A stretch of 64,000 nt of DNA from Paulownia fortunei (GCA_019321725.1 CM033109.1:11749993-11813992), one strand, 5' to 3'; shown: positions 1 through 11,712, counted from the stretch's first letter. Notes: a model not told the origin generated them from the letters alone. Numbers and translations: made by a program.

Positions 1-339
1 TCAAATGAGTGGCATGTTATGAACTTCTTTTTTATATATGAAGAGATGGAAGGAAATATTATGTCATTCATTTGGGTAGTGCATAAATAAGTTGGATCAT
101 GCATATAAGAATGTTATAAGGTAAAATTGTCAGATATCATATTTGGCAATGAGTTCTGGTAAATTTTAGATAAAACCAGACCCATTACAAACATGCCTCA
201 CCTGGAGTGGATTTTGGGGGTGAACCCATTTAGGGTGGGCAATGAGTTTTAATTTTTCAAAACTCAGGTGGATTCAGGGAGGCGAACAGGTGCTATTGAA
301 CGAGCCACAGACTGATGTCATATGATTTTTCTTTTTAAA

Positions 340-348
340 TATAAATAG
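340..348 (+). promoter_or_regulatory. TATA-box-like site
   Basis: TATAAATAG at this position is followed by about 110 bases rich in C and T (roughly 361-478), a composition typical of plant core promoters and 5' leaders, and then an ATG at 479. The combination is suggestive. A single TATA match in AT-rich DNA is weak evidence by itself. Confidence 0.3.
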
Positions 349-478
349 TATTTGCCCATGTGGGGTTTCCTTTAGCTTTCCGCTTCTCTGTAATCACCAC
401 CTCTTTGTAACACCTCTGTCTTTCAATCTCTCTATCTTATTTACTCTCTCCTACCGGCCACAACCTTGGTTTTCCATA

Positions 479-586
479 ATGAAGCTTGTGTCATTTGGCT
501 GCTTATCGGAAAAGATTATGAAGACGTTGGTGCCGAGGGCAAGAAACAACTGCTATTTGTTTCTCAGATGCATTTTTCTAAGATGA
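479..586 (+). CDS. Short ORF (35 codons) behind promoter-like leader, unidentified
   Basis: The frame opens MKLVSFGCLSEKIMKTL and stops at 584-586. It is the first ATG after the CT-rich leader, and its base composition is less AT-rich than its surroundings. The sequence TTTCTCAG near its end could be read as a splice signal, so this may be the first exon of a broken gene. I do not recognise the peptide. It could equally be chance. Confidence 0.15.
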   Translation: MKLVSFGCLSEKIMKTLVPRARNNCYLFLRCIFLR

Positions 587-2295
587 ATGTTTCTTCTTGT
601 CATAAATCTATTTTTATTTTTTAATTCTGATTTTAATGTTTTTTATTCTTATGCTTTTTCTCCATTCTTTGTTTGTGTCAGTCTGAATGAATTTCTATTC
701 ATTTTCTCTAATAAAAAGAGTGATTGTTTTCTGTTGCTATTTGGTGTATATTCAAATTTGCAAGATTGGCCCTTTGTTAACGATCTTAGTGGGTTGGATT
801 CGTCGAATTTTAGGTTTATGATGGATCTTAAATCAAGGTTGGGTGAGACAAGTATTGGGTCCAACTTTCCTTTAAAAGAGCCGGGTATAGAGTTTGGTTA
901 AATTCATTTCAAACCTACTTGATCATCTCTAATCATATTTTAATTATTAATTTGCAAGTCTATAATTAGGGTTGTTCTCAATAAATGAACCATGAAGTGG
1001 GACTTTAATTATACTTTTACATTATTGATACAATTTTTAGTTAGGAATTATGATGGAAACACTAACTCAAAATCTCCTTTAGGAAATTTTAATTGTGAGA
1101 GTAAAAACTTTATAATTCTTTATCTTTTGGCAATAAAACCAATGAAAATATGTCCATCTTTCTTATCTAAAGAAAAAGGGACGGAATAAAACAGAAAATG
1201 CTAATACACTTTAATATTGTCAATGTATTTTTCTCTTTTTTCATTTATTTCTCTCACATGCACGTATGGGAATTATGCAATGTACATATTGTAAATGAAA
1301 AACATACAAAAACCGTTAAATTGGGCGTAGTATGGAGCCAATAGTATTATCATGATTCAACAATAAGATGAAACTTGTAATTGGATTATATTCTAAGTTT
1401 GCATTTCTCTTGGATCTTTTGACTCACAAGAATCATGAGGGCATAAGCAAAGAAAATCACTTGTGAGTAGCTTTTTGATTCTAATGTATGTAGCGTGCTT
1501 AGTCTATTGAGATCAAATGTGTTCATTTACAACCATATTTTGGTTTTGCCACAATTAACCAACAAAGAGGCTTTTTTAATCTCTATCCACCAAAAGTGCC
1601 ATTTTACGGTCGTCCCACCCTGTTTATTGCTAGCAATTGAATTATAAAAGGAAGGTATTCTTTCACCATATATCCTTGTTTAGTTTAATAATATTGAATA
1701 GATTGAATGTGTAATTTACAAAAGTAAAAAGTTGTTGAAAATATATGACAAAGATAAAGATCAAACAAGGACTGGTCCATAATTGACCCCCAAATTCACC
1801 ATTTAACATTTTATCTTTTAAAAGTAACTTAAAAATATATTCATTATAATACTTTGCCCTACAATAATATATTTAGTCAAATTATACCAGAATGCTCTTT
1901 GTCAACTGTTGTCTTATGACTTTTCCCCTTTTCGTACTCTAAAGCCAAGCAAAAGATTTTGTACTATTTTTTTCTATTACTATTAATGGTAAATGTATAA
2001 CAAATTATGGTACTTTTACTATAAAAAGTGTCTACTGTAACAAGAGAAGCATGCTAGTTGTTTGTAGATGACAATGACACAGAACACAGTATTTATATAG
2101 TTAATAGTAGTTAAAATTCAGTACTGAATGACGCAATTGATACTATTTTCAATTACTATTGGCAATCACTTATTTTATTTTTTGTGTGACAAATAACACT
2201 CTTTGCAACAAAACTACCACAATTTGTCGTACTTTTATAATTGACAGTAATATAAAGATATTATAAAGCTTTTTATTTGACTTTTGTATAAGACT

Positions 2296-4203
2296 AGTGT
2301 TTGACGAGCGAATTAGTAACATGCTTTTATGATCTTGTAAAGATAATCTTATTTATATTTTTTATTAATAAAAGACACTTCTTTATCTTTAATTATTTTA
2401 TCAATTAGATAAACTTCATAAATCATATATATTTACGTGGTATGATTGTGCATATGATAGCGATCATGAAATATACCTCTATGACTTTTAATTTTAAACA
2501 CGTTTCGAGACTAGGGTTCATTGAGATGGGACATCGGTAAGTCTAATGGACTTAATACACGATTTATGCTCAAAAGGAGGATGTCTCATTCTATAAATAT
2601 TGGTACTGTGATGGTAGTGCACATATGTGGGTGCTTATTAGGGAACAAGTACATCGAAACAGACCCATGAATTTTTTTGAAAATATTGTTTGTCAAATGA
2701 GAATTTTCTAGTTATGAGAGTGTAAGACTTGAGGCGTCATACTAGTCTTATGCACGATATCATATACTTTGATATATTTTCTGATTGTATGACAATCATA
2801 AGAGGTTTACATTTGATATATAGTCTTTGTGTATGGAGGTTAATGAATGGCCAACAAAATATCTATCACCTAGCTATTAGAATATGTGAATCTTCTATGT
2901 TTTCATAATCCTTAGTCTTGAAGAACTTGGCCAAGGCAAGATGAATAGTTGATGTGGGGTTTTCCTATGATTCATCTAAATATCAATGTAACTTAAAATT
3001 GAATCATAGTTATTAAATCAAATTAGGGTTTTGACTATTAATTTATACCCTAAACTTAATCGGGAGATTAGTTGATGGAAAAAATATATTTGCATGGTAC
3101 TCGTAACCGAAATAGGTTCGTTTGCTATTCACCTAAAACTAAATAGTCATAATGTACAACTAGGTGCTTCCCATGACTTGTGAGGTTCTTGAATTAAGTA
3201 GTTAATTTCAAACCAATTAATTAGTTAGATTAATTAATTAAATTATTAATTTATTCATTAAGTTGCAAAAATTGCTAGCCCACTATTAGCTTATTTGTGA
3301 ACATAAAGGGTCACACACAAATCAATTGAGATAATCTACTTCTAATCTAAAATATGATCCAAAGGAATGGATTAAGTTAATTAACTTAGCTAGAATTAAT
3401 ATAAAGAGTTAAATTAATTCATTCAATTAAGTAATATAATTATTTAATTGGACTTAATTAATATTAGGGGTTCATGGGAGTTTTTTAATTAATCTATTGG
3501 ATTAATTAAATAAATAGACTTAAAATAATTTAACTAACTAAATAATATATTTACTTAATTAGACCTAATTTAATTAGGGAGTCTTTATAGAATTAATTAA
3601 TTAATTAATTGAATCAATTAATTAAATTGAACTTGATTAATTGATAGAGATTAACTAATTGGACTTTAATATTTAATTAGAATTCAAACCCATGGGGTTA
3701 AAGGGCCATTAGGAGTATTTGATTAAAGAATCAAAGAATTCTTATTTTGGATGGAAAGAAAGACACTAGATAGATATGGAAGGATTTCATTTCTTAATTG
3801 GATTAGGGCAACATAAGGGTGTACAAATATACACCACAGGGGATGAATTTAAGAGTGCTCTTGGAAGCTAAAAATTGGCCCCCTCTCTTACTTCTCTCTT
3901 TTGTTTTTGTTTTCTTCACATGTAAAAAAGTCTTTCCATCAATAAAAGTTCCATAACTTCTTGTATCAATTTAATTCTTTAATCACGAGTTGATTATAGA
4001 ATTAAATTGACTCCTAAATTAGATTAGAAATAATGAGATTGAATTCACTAGCAAGGATTCAAGACTTGTGGATTTTTTGTAGTGTGGATACCATTAAGAG
4101 GGGATACACTTGCAGCCCTTAACGAATATGTTTAAGAATTCTTACAAAACGTTTGTGAGGAAGATTAATAATTTGAATTCCTTTAAACCCTGCATCAATT
4201 AGA
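2296..4203 (+). repeat. Ty1/copia LTR, truncated at the 3' end (family A)
   Basis: This stretch matches, in the same order, the LTR of the copia element at 40590-43351. Shared parts are the GACGAGC(G/C)AATTAGT start, the block ending in AGGATGTCTCATTCTATA, the AT-rich middle full of TTAATTAATT, and the CACTAGC(A/T)AGGAT segment near the end. The terminal 150-180 bases seen at 43170-43351 are missing. It stops abruptly against a copia RNase H fragment at 4204, with no primer site, so it is a truncated or recombined LTR rather than part of a whole element. Confidence 0.75.
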
Positions 4204-4424
4204 TTGCTCTTAGGGACTGGGTAGGTGATGTTGACGACTGCAAAAGTACTATTGGTGGATGCTTTTTCTTATGTAACAATAAAAAAGCAAAACTATGTGT
4301 CATTATGTATTGTATATAGTTGCTGGTAGTTGTTGTTTATAACTTCTTTGGATGAAGCATTCTTGCTTACTATGGGATTATGCAAGAATATGTGTATATA
4401 CTGTGATATGCTATTAACATGTCA
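4204..4424 (+). pseudogene. Copia RNase H fragment (SIRE-like)
   Basis: Conceptual translation reads GDWVGDVDDCKSTIGGCFF, then a degraded STAEAEY region, a trace of the YCDN motif and INMSKN. This is the conserved RNase H block of SIRE/Maximus-type copia pol. Stops and frameshifts interrupt it. It lies upstream of an integrase segment, the reverse of the normal copia order (integrase, RT, RNase H), so it belongs to a different copy or has been rearranged. The same block occurs at 11713-12131. Confidence 0.75.
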
Positions 4425-6377
4425 AAAAATATAGTACGTAATATAGGTGAGATTGTTAGAATTCAGATTTATCATGGAAAAGAATTTGAGAATAATGTTT
4501 TTGATGAGTTTTGTGAAAAACATAGCATATCACATGAATTTTCATCCCCTAAAACACCACAACTAAATGGTGTTGCCAACAGGAAGAACATGCCAATGCA
4601 AGAAATGGTGCGAGTCATGCTCAACTCTAAAATATTAACTCGTTGATTATGGAATGAGGCCATAGTTACAGCCTGTTATATCTATTGACCGAGTTTATCT
4701 CAAATCAAGTGTGGGTAAGACACCATATGAACTTTGGAAGTATAAGATTCCTAATCTCAACTATTTTCATGTCTTTGGATCAAAATGTTATATTCTTAAC
4801 GATAGAGTTTAGTTATGTAAATTTGATCCTAAAAGTGATGAAGGTGTCTTTCATTGATACTCCATGAATAGCAAAGCCATCGTGTTCTTAACATGAGAAC
4901 TCAAGTTGTCATGGAGTCATCTAATGTGGTTGTTGATGATTTTATGACTTCGTAGAATTTTCTACAGAGGATGAGATTAGAAACTTTACTAATAAAACCA
5001 TAAGATCTGAGAAAGGAGAATATTTTGAAAATACTAGTGAACTTAATGTTAATTCTGTTGTTCAACATCAGCTGAACATGTTGCAACACAAATTGAGTCT
5101 CAGAATGATGATTCCAGCAACTCACAGAAGAGATCCACCTGCCAAGATCCAGAAAGACCATCCAACAAATCAAGTAAATGGTGGTCTCACAGATGGGATA
5201 AAAACTAGATCAAAATCAAAAGTGAGTTATAAAGAAATGGTCAACTATGTTTGTTATACATCTTCGATTGAATCGAGTAGTGTTAAAGAAGCTTTAAAAT
5301 ATAAATATTGGGTTTATAGCCATGAAGAGGAATTAGGACAGTTTGTAGGAAATGATGTATGGATCCCTATTCCAAGACCAAAAGATTTTAGCGTAATAGG
5401 CATCAAGTAGATTTAAAAAAATAAAATAGATGAACTTGGCAAATATACAAGAAACAAAGTTAGACTGGTTGCTCAAGGTGATACATAGTTGAGGGTGTTG
5501 ATTTTGAAAATAAGACCTTTGCCCCAGTTGCTAGGCTAGAGTCTGTTAGGTTACTTTTGATTGTAGCTTGCTTGATGAAATTTAAATTATTTTAAATAGA
5601 TATGTCAAAAGTGCCTTTTTGAATGATTTTTTAAATGAGGATGCTTATGTTAAACAATCTAAGGGTTTTGACCATATAAATAAATTAAAAAAGATGTTGT
5701 GTGGTCCTAAACAAGCACTTAGAGCTTGGTACAAAATATTTTCATTAATAAGTGATACAAAAGAGAGGAAGTTGATAAAACTCTATTCATAAAATGTTAT
5801 GACACAAGATTTATCATAGCTCAGATTCATGTTGATGACATTGTGTTTAGATCCATTTCTAAACAAAAAATTGATGAGTTCGTTGAACAAATATTTAGGG
5901 GGTTTGAAATGAGCATGGTTAGAGAATTGACTTACTTTCTAGGTTTGAAAGTTAAACAACTTGAGGATGGAATTTTTCTCTCTCAAAATAAATATGCTAA
6001 GAATCTAGTAAAGAAATTTGGGTTAGAAAACACCAAGCACATGCGAACTCATATAGGCACAGATCATAAACTCTCTAGAGATAGCAGTCGATACATGCAT
6101 AAATGGTAAACTATCTAGGGATGATACTGGGACATCAGTCGATGTAGGCTTGCACAGGAATATGATTAGAGTCTTTTATACCTCATATTAAGTAGACTTG
6201 ATATTTGGTTCAGTGTTGGTGTATGTATGAGATATCAATCAAACCCTAAGGAGTCTCACTTGTTAGCTGTAAAATGAATCATCAAATATGTAAATGGGAC
6301 AACTGAGCACGAGATTTGGTATACTAAAGATATTAATGCTAATCTTGTAGGCTACGGTGATACTGACTAAGCTGGTA
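4425..6377 (+). pseudogene. SIRE-like copia integrase-RT-RNase H remnant
   Basis: Integrase core is visible at 4425-4680 (GKEFENNVFDEFCEKH, then PKTPQLNGVANRKN, where the usual catalytic glutamate in VERKN is changed to Asn). The integrase C-terminal part follows at 4690-4920 in several frames. RT begins near 5370 (VWIPIPRP), continues through KARLVAQG-like and FAPVARLESVRLL motifs, a Y(V)DD region changed to HVDDIVF near 5830, and an open stretch at 5843-6109 with RELTYFLGLKVKQLEDGIF. RNase H runs to DTDxAGN at 6377, where a 5.3-kb element is inserted. Many stops and frameshifts make it non-functional. Its remainder resumes at 11713. Confidence 0.85.
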
Positions 6378-6382
6378 ATACG
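6378..6382. repeat. Target site duplication, left copy (ATACG)
   Basis: ATACG precedes the TGTTACAAC terminus of the inserted element. ATATG follows the other terminus at 11708-11712. Removing the insert and one copy restores the copia RNase H frame (AGN, then a Met/Thr codon, then DNC). One C/T difference separates the two copies. Confidence 0.75.
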
Positions 6383-8017
6383 TGTTACAACTTTAAGGTT
6401 GCAAACCCAAGTGCAGGTTGTGTTAAATAATATATTTCTCGAGAGTTTGAAGTTGATCCACAGGCAAGTTGTTTGAAGATTTCAGGATTAAAATTCTAAA
6501 AAAATGATGAGCTTTATATGGTTTAGAATATAAAAAAATAGTGTAGTCTATAATTAAAAAAAAACAAAGTAATAAAAGTACTAAGGATTAGGGATCCGCT
6601 CTTGAGTTTCAGATAGATGAACGATTATTTATTCTTTTTATCTCTTTTAATTGCCACTATTAGAATCCATACATAATGAAGGTGCCATTGGAAAGATGTA
6701 TCAAATAGCTCATGCAATAAGGTAATCATGATATTGTCTTACTATTTGCAAATGATCTCTTAACACCAATACTTGTTTATAGAATCAAGTATTTATGCAC
6801 ACTTTTATCTACAAAAAATCAAGAATTCACATTAGTGGTTGGTTAGTAAAACCAAATGTCTAGCTCAATGAATCCAAGTATTTATTGTGCCATTAGTAAT
6901 ATATAAATCAAGAATCACCACAAAATAAATAGGGTTTAGATAAAAAATTAAAATAATAATACAACTCACTTAAATATTTTCTACCCTTATAATCGTTCCT
7001 CTTCCTCCATCAAGAGGTTAACCCTTTTTCTTAGAAAAATAAAATTTAGAAAGACATAATAAAAGGAGAAAAGACTAAAAATAGAAGAGAAACTAGAGAA
7101 CACATTTTTATTACTACTAGAATACTTACTATTAGAAAACTTAGCATAAAGAAACCCTCTATCCCCCTTACTCTTAAAAGCTTAATACATAGCCTATTTA
7201 TAGTGCTTGAAATATGCTAGAGGCCAAATATATAATGGAGGTGTTAAACAATCAAGTGGTATGCTAGTTGTCAAGAGTTGTTAAATTGTTATACCAAATC
7301 ATCTAAATTTTCAACTATCCAATTAAATTATATTTTTTAGCCAGATACAGCCAAATTTTGATAATATGTAAAGAATAACAATTGTAGATCTTTGTTTGTT
7401 GATATATTTTCAAATATCATTTGTCAAATTTGGATACCGAATGAGGGAGATATGGTCAAATAACAAAATCATATTCAAGAGTCGTCCTTCAATATCAATA
7501 ACACATTGCAACATGTTTATTGACCATTTTGATATATTTTCTCACCATCTTGGCTCTACAAACTTGGTTACCTATCTCTTGTGTATAACATATCCAAATT
7601 GTAGCCCACAATCTATTTTGGTTTAAGAGATATGACCTAATTGGTAAAATAGGTCAGGATTGGTCTTAATTATGATCTGAATTTTTGGTGATTCATTTTG
7701 TACAATCACTTGTAATCCAACTTCTTTGATTCTTACATGTGTAGAATGGAATCCAAAGTGTGCATGAACTTATAGATGAAATGCTTATCACCATAGCCTC
7801 AAGAATTAACCTAAAATCATTTCCAAATCAAAAGTTATGCCAATTTCTCTAAAACCTGCACAAAAGAAGATAAATCTTTTTAATCTCATTTTTTATGTTG
7901 ATTTCCCAATTTATTTCTAAAATACAAAAATGCTTTAATTGGGAGTTCTAATGACAATTTCAAAATAAAAATAATTATATAAATTTTAATTAATTATACA
8001 CTTTTAAATGTTCATCA
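6383..8017 (-). repeat. 3' LTR of LOG-carrying element copy 1
   Basis: Begins (+) TGTTACAACTTTAAGG and ends TTCATCA, identical to the end of the right copy at 11707. It shares its U5-side half (GTTGATCCACAGG block, CCTCCATCAAGAGGTT, AGACTAAAAATAGAAGAG) with the LTR at 18567-20541. Its U3-side half is different from that LTR. It is about 470 bases longer than the right LTR because of a deletion in the latter. Confidence 0.8.
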
Positions 8018-8908
8018 TATCCTCTGACCAACTTATTATTAGTCCCTAGTAATTATACCATGATGAAATGCAATACAAATTAAAAAGAACACGGCATGAT
8101 GATCATAATTTAAAAGAAACTTGTAAAATAGACTAACAATTACAAACAATCATTTGTCAGATATCATAGATGCTATTGATTTTTTTTTCAAAGGATTTTA
8201 TGTGTATGTGCACTAAGCTAACTTTTTATTCCATAGACCAAGATACATATAATTTTAAAATCAATCATGAAAAAGCCTCAACTCCGTATCTTCACAGGTA
8301 AGTATTTGCCATTTAAGTTGGAAATGTGTTTACTCATATAGTTGGAAAACAATTAAAACACTCAGGGAAATGGCTTAAAAGATTTAGGACAAGCATTCAA
8401 ACTAAAATTGAGCATAAGATAGGTAGTCACAAAATTTGAAATACCTAGTCTGTCTTGCCAAAATATGCCTTGAAATTTCACTGGTTAACCCAAAAATGAA
8501 ATGGTGATTTTTTGTTTTTTTGTTTTTACAACATGACTCCCATGATAACAAAAGATCAAAAGAAGAATTTATAATTATACTCACATCACTGGCTATAAAA
8601 CGAAATATTTCAGAAATAGATAACTATACAGGTTACCCAATTCATTTCTCCACATGTGAGGTAGACATAATTAAGCATATCAAATTGTAACGAAACCAAT
8701 TCAAATGATCAATTAAAGTTCAGAATTCTTATTTTCTCAAATTCTCCACTTATTCAAAAAAGATATGTGAATATTTAAAAAATTAAACACTTTAACATGG
8801 TCACAACCAATCTTTCCACAAGGTTTAAGATGTGTACAAGACTAATATATATATTCAAGACAGCACCTTTGGACTCTAACAAAAAGAGGATTGCAATTAT
8901 ATTTTGAT
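8018..8908 (-). other. Element interior between captured segment and 3' LTR
   Basis: AT-rich, no recognisable domain. On the - strand the bases next to the LTR are only weakly purine-rich (AGAGGATA), so the polypurine tract is degraded. No similarity to the equivalent part of copy 2 (20542-21839) was seen, which places one end of the shared captured segment at about 8909. Confidence 0.5.
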
Positions 8909-9304
8909 AATTCACAAGATTTCAATTGAAAACTTCAAACATATGTCATGTTATGCAAAAAAAAAAAAAAAGAAAAAGGAGGTGCATCTCAAGAGTGTCA
9001 AAAGATTACCTTTTACTCTGGCCACCCTTACTCATGGTTTCAACGGACCCAAATGAAAATACTCTTGATTTTGTTTTAAAACTAGAAGAACATACATTGA
9101 ACACAGAAGACATGATATCAACCAACCTTTCCCCCAAATTAATCAAAGCATTATCCCCAATGTCAAAAATAGATAAGAAAGTAGAGTTTAAAAGATATCA
9201 CCTGAAATATAACTCATTAAAAAAAATAGAGTTGAAACAACACAAAGCATACTATTAGATTAAACCATTAAGGATAAATTTCATGGGCTGAGAGTTAAAT
9301 TCAT

Positions 9305-9895
9305 TTTGCATTTTCAACCTCTGTACCTATTGGACCAATCCATATAAGCTAAGGTTGGATCAGGTTTTGGCACATATGATAGAAGTTGATCAATCAGTTG
9401 GTCAGGTGTTGGAGCATAAATGAGGATTCGTCTCGCAGATGGTGAAATAAAACCTTTTTCCACAGCATGATCTACAAAAGATAATAAATCATCATAGAAA
9501 CCATTAACATTAAGAATACTTACAGGTTTCTGGTGAATGTTGAGTTGTTCCCAAGAGACAACTTGAAATAATTCCTCTAGTTTACCAAAACCATCAAGTA
9601 GAGTGATGAATACATCCACATTATTTAACAAGTTAGGCATTCTTTCCTGAATATATAACACTTTTAACTAATCTCCGATGGTCATACATGTGATATTCTG
9701 TACTGTTAAAGGTTTTGGGATAACTCCTAAAACTTTGAATCCTTCTACATGAGTAGAAGTAGCAACATTCTCCATTAACCCCCGACTGCTTCCTCTATAC
9801 ACTAAATGAATTTTTCTTTCTGCTAACATTCTACTAAGGTTATGGGCTGCCCCATAAAAGACATAAATACCGTTGAACTTGAGAGTGGAAGAAAC
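9305..9895 (-). pseudogene. LOG-like cytokinin riboside phosphoribohydrolase pseudogene, intron-less, copy 1
   Basis: The family releases free cytokinin bases from cytokinin riboside 5'-monophosphates in the cytosol. The translation follows LOG along nearly its full length: FNGIYVFYG, RMLAERKIHLVYRGSS, VLGVIPKPLTVQNI, RMPNLLNNVDVFITL, then LDGFGKLEELFQVVSWEQLN, KPVSILNVNGFYDDLLSFVD, KGFISPSARRILI and PDPTLAYMDWSNR. Plant LOG genes have several introns, yet here the reading is contiguous, as in a retrocopy. The catalytic PGGxGTxxE motif has decayed to LDGFGKLEE, about 12 residues near the N-terminus (around SS-GNNP) are deleted, and a stop occurs near 9669. The C-terminal 115 codons are still open (9314-9661). 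A non-functional copy of a host gene carried by the element. Confidence 0.85.
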
Positions 9896-10084
9896 TTCTA
9901 TTATTTTTTTATTTTTATTTTTGAAAGTGAGTTGTGCAAAAATAGAGTGAGTACAGTGCTATTTATTGAGGTGTGAACAAGAAATGTATTTATTTTACAT
10001 CTTTTTCTTTTTTTAGAAAAGTTGAAAATAAAGACACACAAAATTTAAAAATTATCTACTTACACGTGAATGTGCATGTAGTTG

Positions 10085-10368
10085 TGATTGTGACTCATAT
10101 CTTCTTCTGGTTTTATATCCAGTAACAACTTAAATGCCCTTTATGGGTCGAAGATATGCTTCCCATCTAATTTTCTTATAAAGTGGCAAACATGGTCTTT
10201 TAATGTCAGATTTTCAAGACCATATCGCTCATATTCATCTCAAAAGTTATTCAATAGATCAAGAATTGCATGATGCACTAATCCATATGAACATGTCTCA
10301 AGAGTCAATATAATGTCATCTAAAGACTCCTTATTCAGTCCATCCTGGATACTTTCATTTTCAGACAT
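10085..10368 (-). pseudogene. Unidentified conserved reading frame upstream of LOG pseudogene
   Basis: From an ATG at 10366-10368 the frame reads MSENESIQDGLNKESLDDII, then HHAILDLLNNF, a stop, DEYERYGLENLTLKDH, FIRKLDGKHIFDP, a second stop, and AFKLLLDIKPEEDMSHNH. The same segment with different damage lies at 23045-23325, also just upstream of the LOG pseudogene. Where copy 1 has the first stop, copy 2 reads Trp (HFWDEF), so the ancestor was coding. I do not recognise the family. It may be another captured host exon or an element-specific protein. Confidence 0.5.
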
Positions 10369-10524
10369 GGTGGAAGTGTGTGGAGGTGACTTAAATAAAT
10401 TTTCAAACAAAATTTCAGAATTATTTCTAAATAAATATCGAGAATTATGACTACGATACCATATAACCATATAATTATAAAGAAAATAAACACACAATAT
10501 TTAAAAAGAAAAAATATTTACAAA

Positions 10525-10550
10525 CCTGAATACTTACCTTGCCTTCCCCA
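10525..10550 (-). other. Primer binding site remnant
   Basis: On the - strand, immediately inside the right LTR, the sequence reads GTTGTTGGGGAAGGCAAGG. This resembles the tail of the Athila/Tat-type primer site (TGGCGCCGTTGCCGGGGA). The first bases appear lost in the deletion that also removed the end of the LTR. It sets the element's orientation as -. Confidence 0.45.
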
Positions 10551-11707
10551 ACAACTTTGTGTCAGTAATAAATTTCTTGTGAGTCCAAGGTCGATCCACA
10601 GGGAAGTTGTTTGAAGATTTCAGAATTATAATTCTAAAAAAAAAAAAAGATGAGCTTTATAATATGAAAAAATAAAATAATAATACAATACACTTAAATA
10701 TTTTGTACTCTTATAACCGTTCATCTTCCTCCATCAAGAGGTTCACCCTTTTTCCTAAGCAAAATAAAATTTAGAAAGATATAATAAAAGTAGAAAAGAC
10801 TAAAAATAGAAGAGAAACTAGAGAATATATTTCTATTACTCCTAAAATACTTACATTACCACTAGAAAACTTAGCCTAAAGAAACCCTCTACCCCCCGAC
10901 CCTTTTACAAGCTTAATTCAAGGCTTATTTATAGTTCTTGAAGTATGTTAGAGGCCAAACATATAATGGAGGAGTTAAACAATCAAGTGGTATGCTAGTT
11001 GTCAAAAGTTGGTAAGTTGTTACATCAAATCCTCTATATTTTCAACTACCCAATTGAATTGAATTTTTTGGTTCGATACACCCTACTTTTGATGATAGAT
11101 AAAGAATAAAAGTTGTATATCTTTGTTTTTGCCAGATGAGGAAAATATGGTCCAATTATCGAATCATATTCAAGAGTCATCCTTCAACATCAGTAGTGCA
11201 TTGAAACATGTTTATTGATAATTTTGACATATTTTCTCACCATCTTGTATTTTGCAAACTTGTTTATCTACCTCTTTTGTATAACATATCCAAACTTTAG
11301 CCCAAAATCAATTTTGGTTTAAAAGATATGACCTAATTGGTAAAATAAGTTAGGACTAGGCTTAATTCTGATCCAAATTTTTGGTGATCCATTTTGTACA
11401 ATCACTTTTAATCTAACTTTTTTGATCCTTACACATTTAGTATGAGATCCAAAGTCCATATGAACAATGACTTATCAATGCATAACCTCAAGAATTAATG
11501 CAAAATTATTTTTGGAATAAAAAATTACGCTAATGTCTCTAAAACCTACACAAAATAAGATAAAAACTTTTTAATCTCAGTTTTTATGCTGATTTCCCAT
11601 TTTATTCTAAAACACAAAAATGATTTAATTGAGACTTCTAATGATAATTTCAAAGTGAAAATAATTATATAAATCCTAATTAATTATAAACTTTTTAATG
11701 TTCATCA
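10545..11707 (-). repeat. 5' LTR of LOG-carrying element copy 1 (internally deleted)
   Basis: Matches the left LTR from AATAAATTTC through GTCCAAGGTCGATCCACAGG to the shared terminus AATGTTCATCA. Missing are about 25 bases near the U5 end and about 470 bases corresponding to 6590-7000 of the left LTR. Confidence 0.75.
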
Positions 11708-11712
11708 ATATG
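11708..11712. repeat. Target site duplication, right copy (ATATG)
   Basis: Directly follows the TTCATCA terminus and matches 6378-6382 at four of five positions. Confidence 0.7.

Larger units (their letters stand above)
1..2295. other. Unassigned AT-rich DNA
   Basis: Apart from the promoter-like spot and short ORF listed below, no domain, RNA gene or repeat end is recognisable here. A 104-codon open frame at 587-901 (+) follows the short ORF but is rich in Phe, Ser and Leu from T-rich DNA and resembles no family I know, so it is probably chance. The stretch from about 901 to 2295 is simple AT-rich sequence without a long frame on either strand. It may be old intergenic DNA or decayed transposon. 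Confidence 0.5.
6383..11707 (-). mobile_element. LTR retrotransposon carrying a LOG-like pseudogene (copy 1)
   Basis: A 5.3-kb unit interrupts copia RNase H, with a 5-bp target duplication and two direct repeats as LTRs (6383-8017 and about 10545-11707). Read on the - strand, the LTR begins TGATGAACAT and ends GTTGTAACA. A primer-site remnant resembling GTTGCCGGGGA lies beside the right LTR, which is therefore the 5' LTR. No gag or pol remains. The interior holds an unidentified ORF and an intron-less LOG-like pseudogene, both in the element's sense direction. LTR end features and comparison with copy 2 point to the Athila/Tat clade of Ty3/gypsy. It is non-autonomous in its present form. Confidence 0.8.

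Noticed and set aside
180..300. Stretch with GGGTGAACCC-like and GGGTGGGC motifs near the left edge
   Set aside because: Possibly a piece of a common plant dispersed repeat, but no ends or second copy in the window to support a call.
8926..9258. 110-codon + strand frame next to the LOG pseudogene
   Set aside because: Opposite strand to the captured segment; starts in a poly-A run and is not kept in copy 2.
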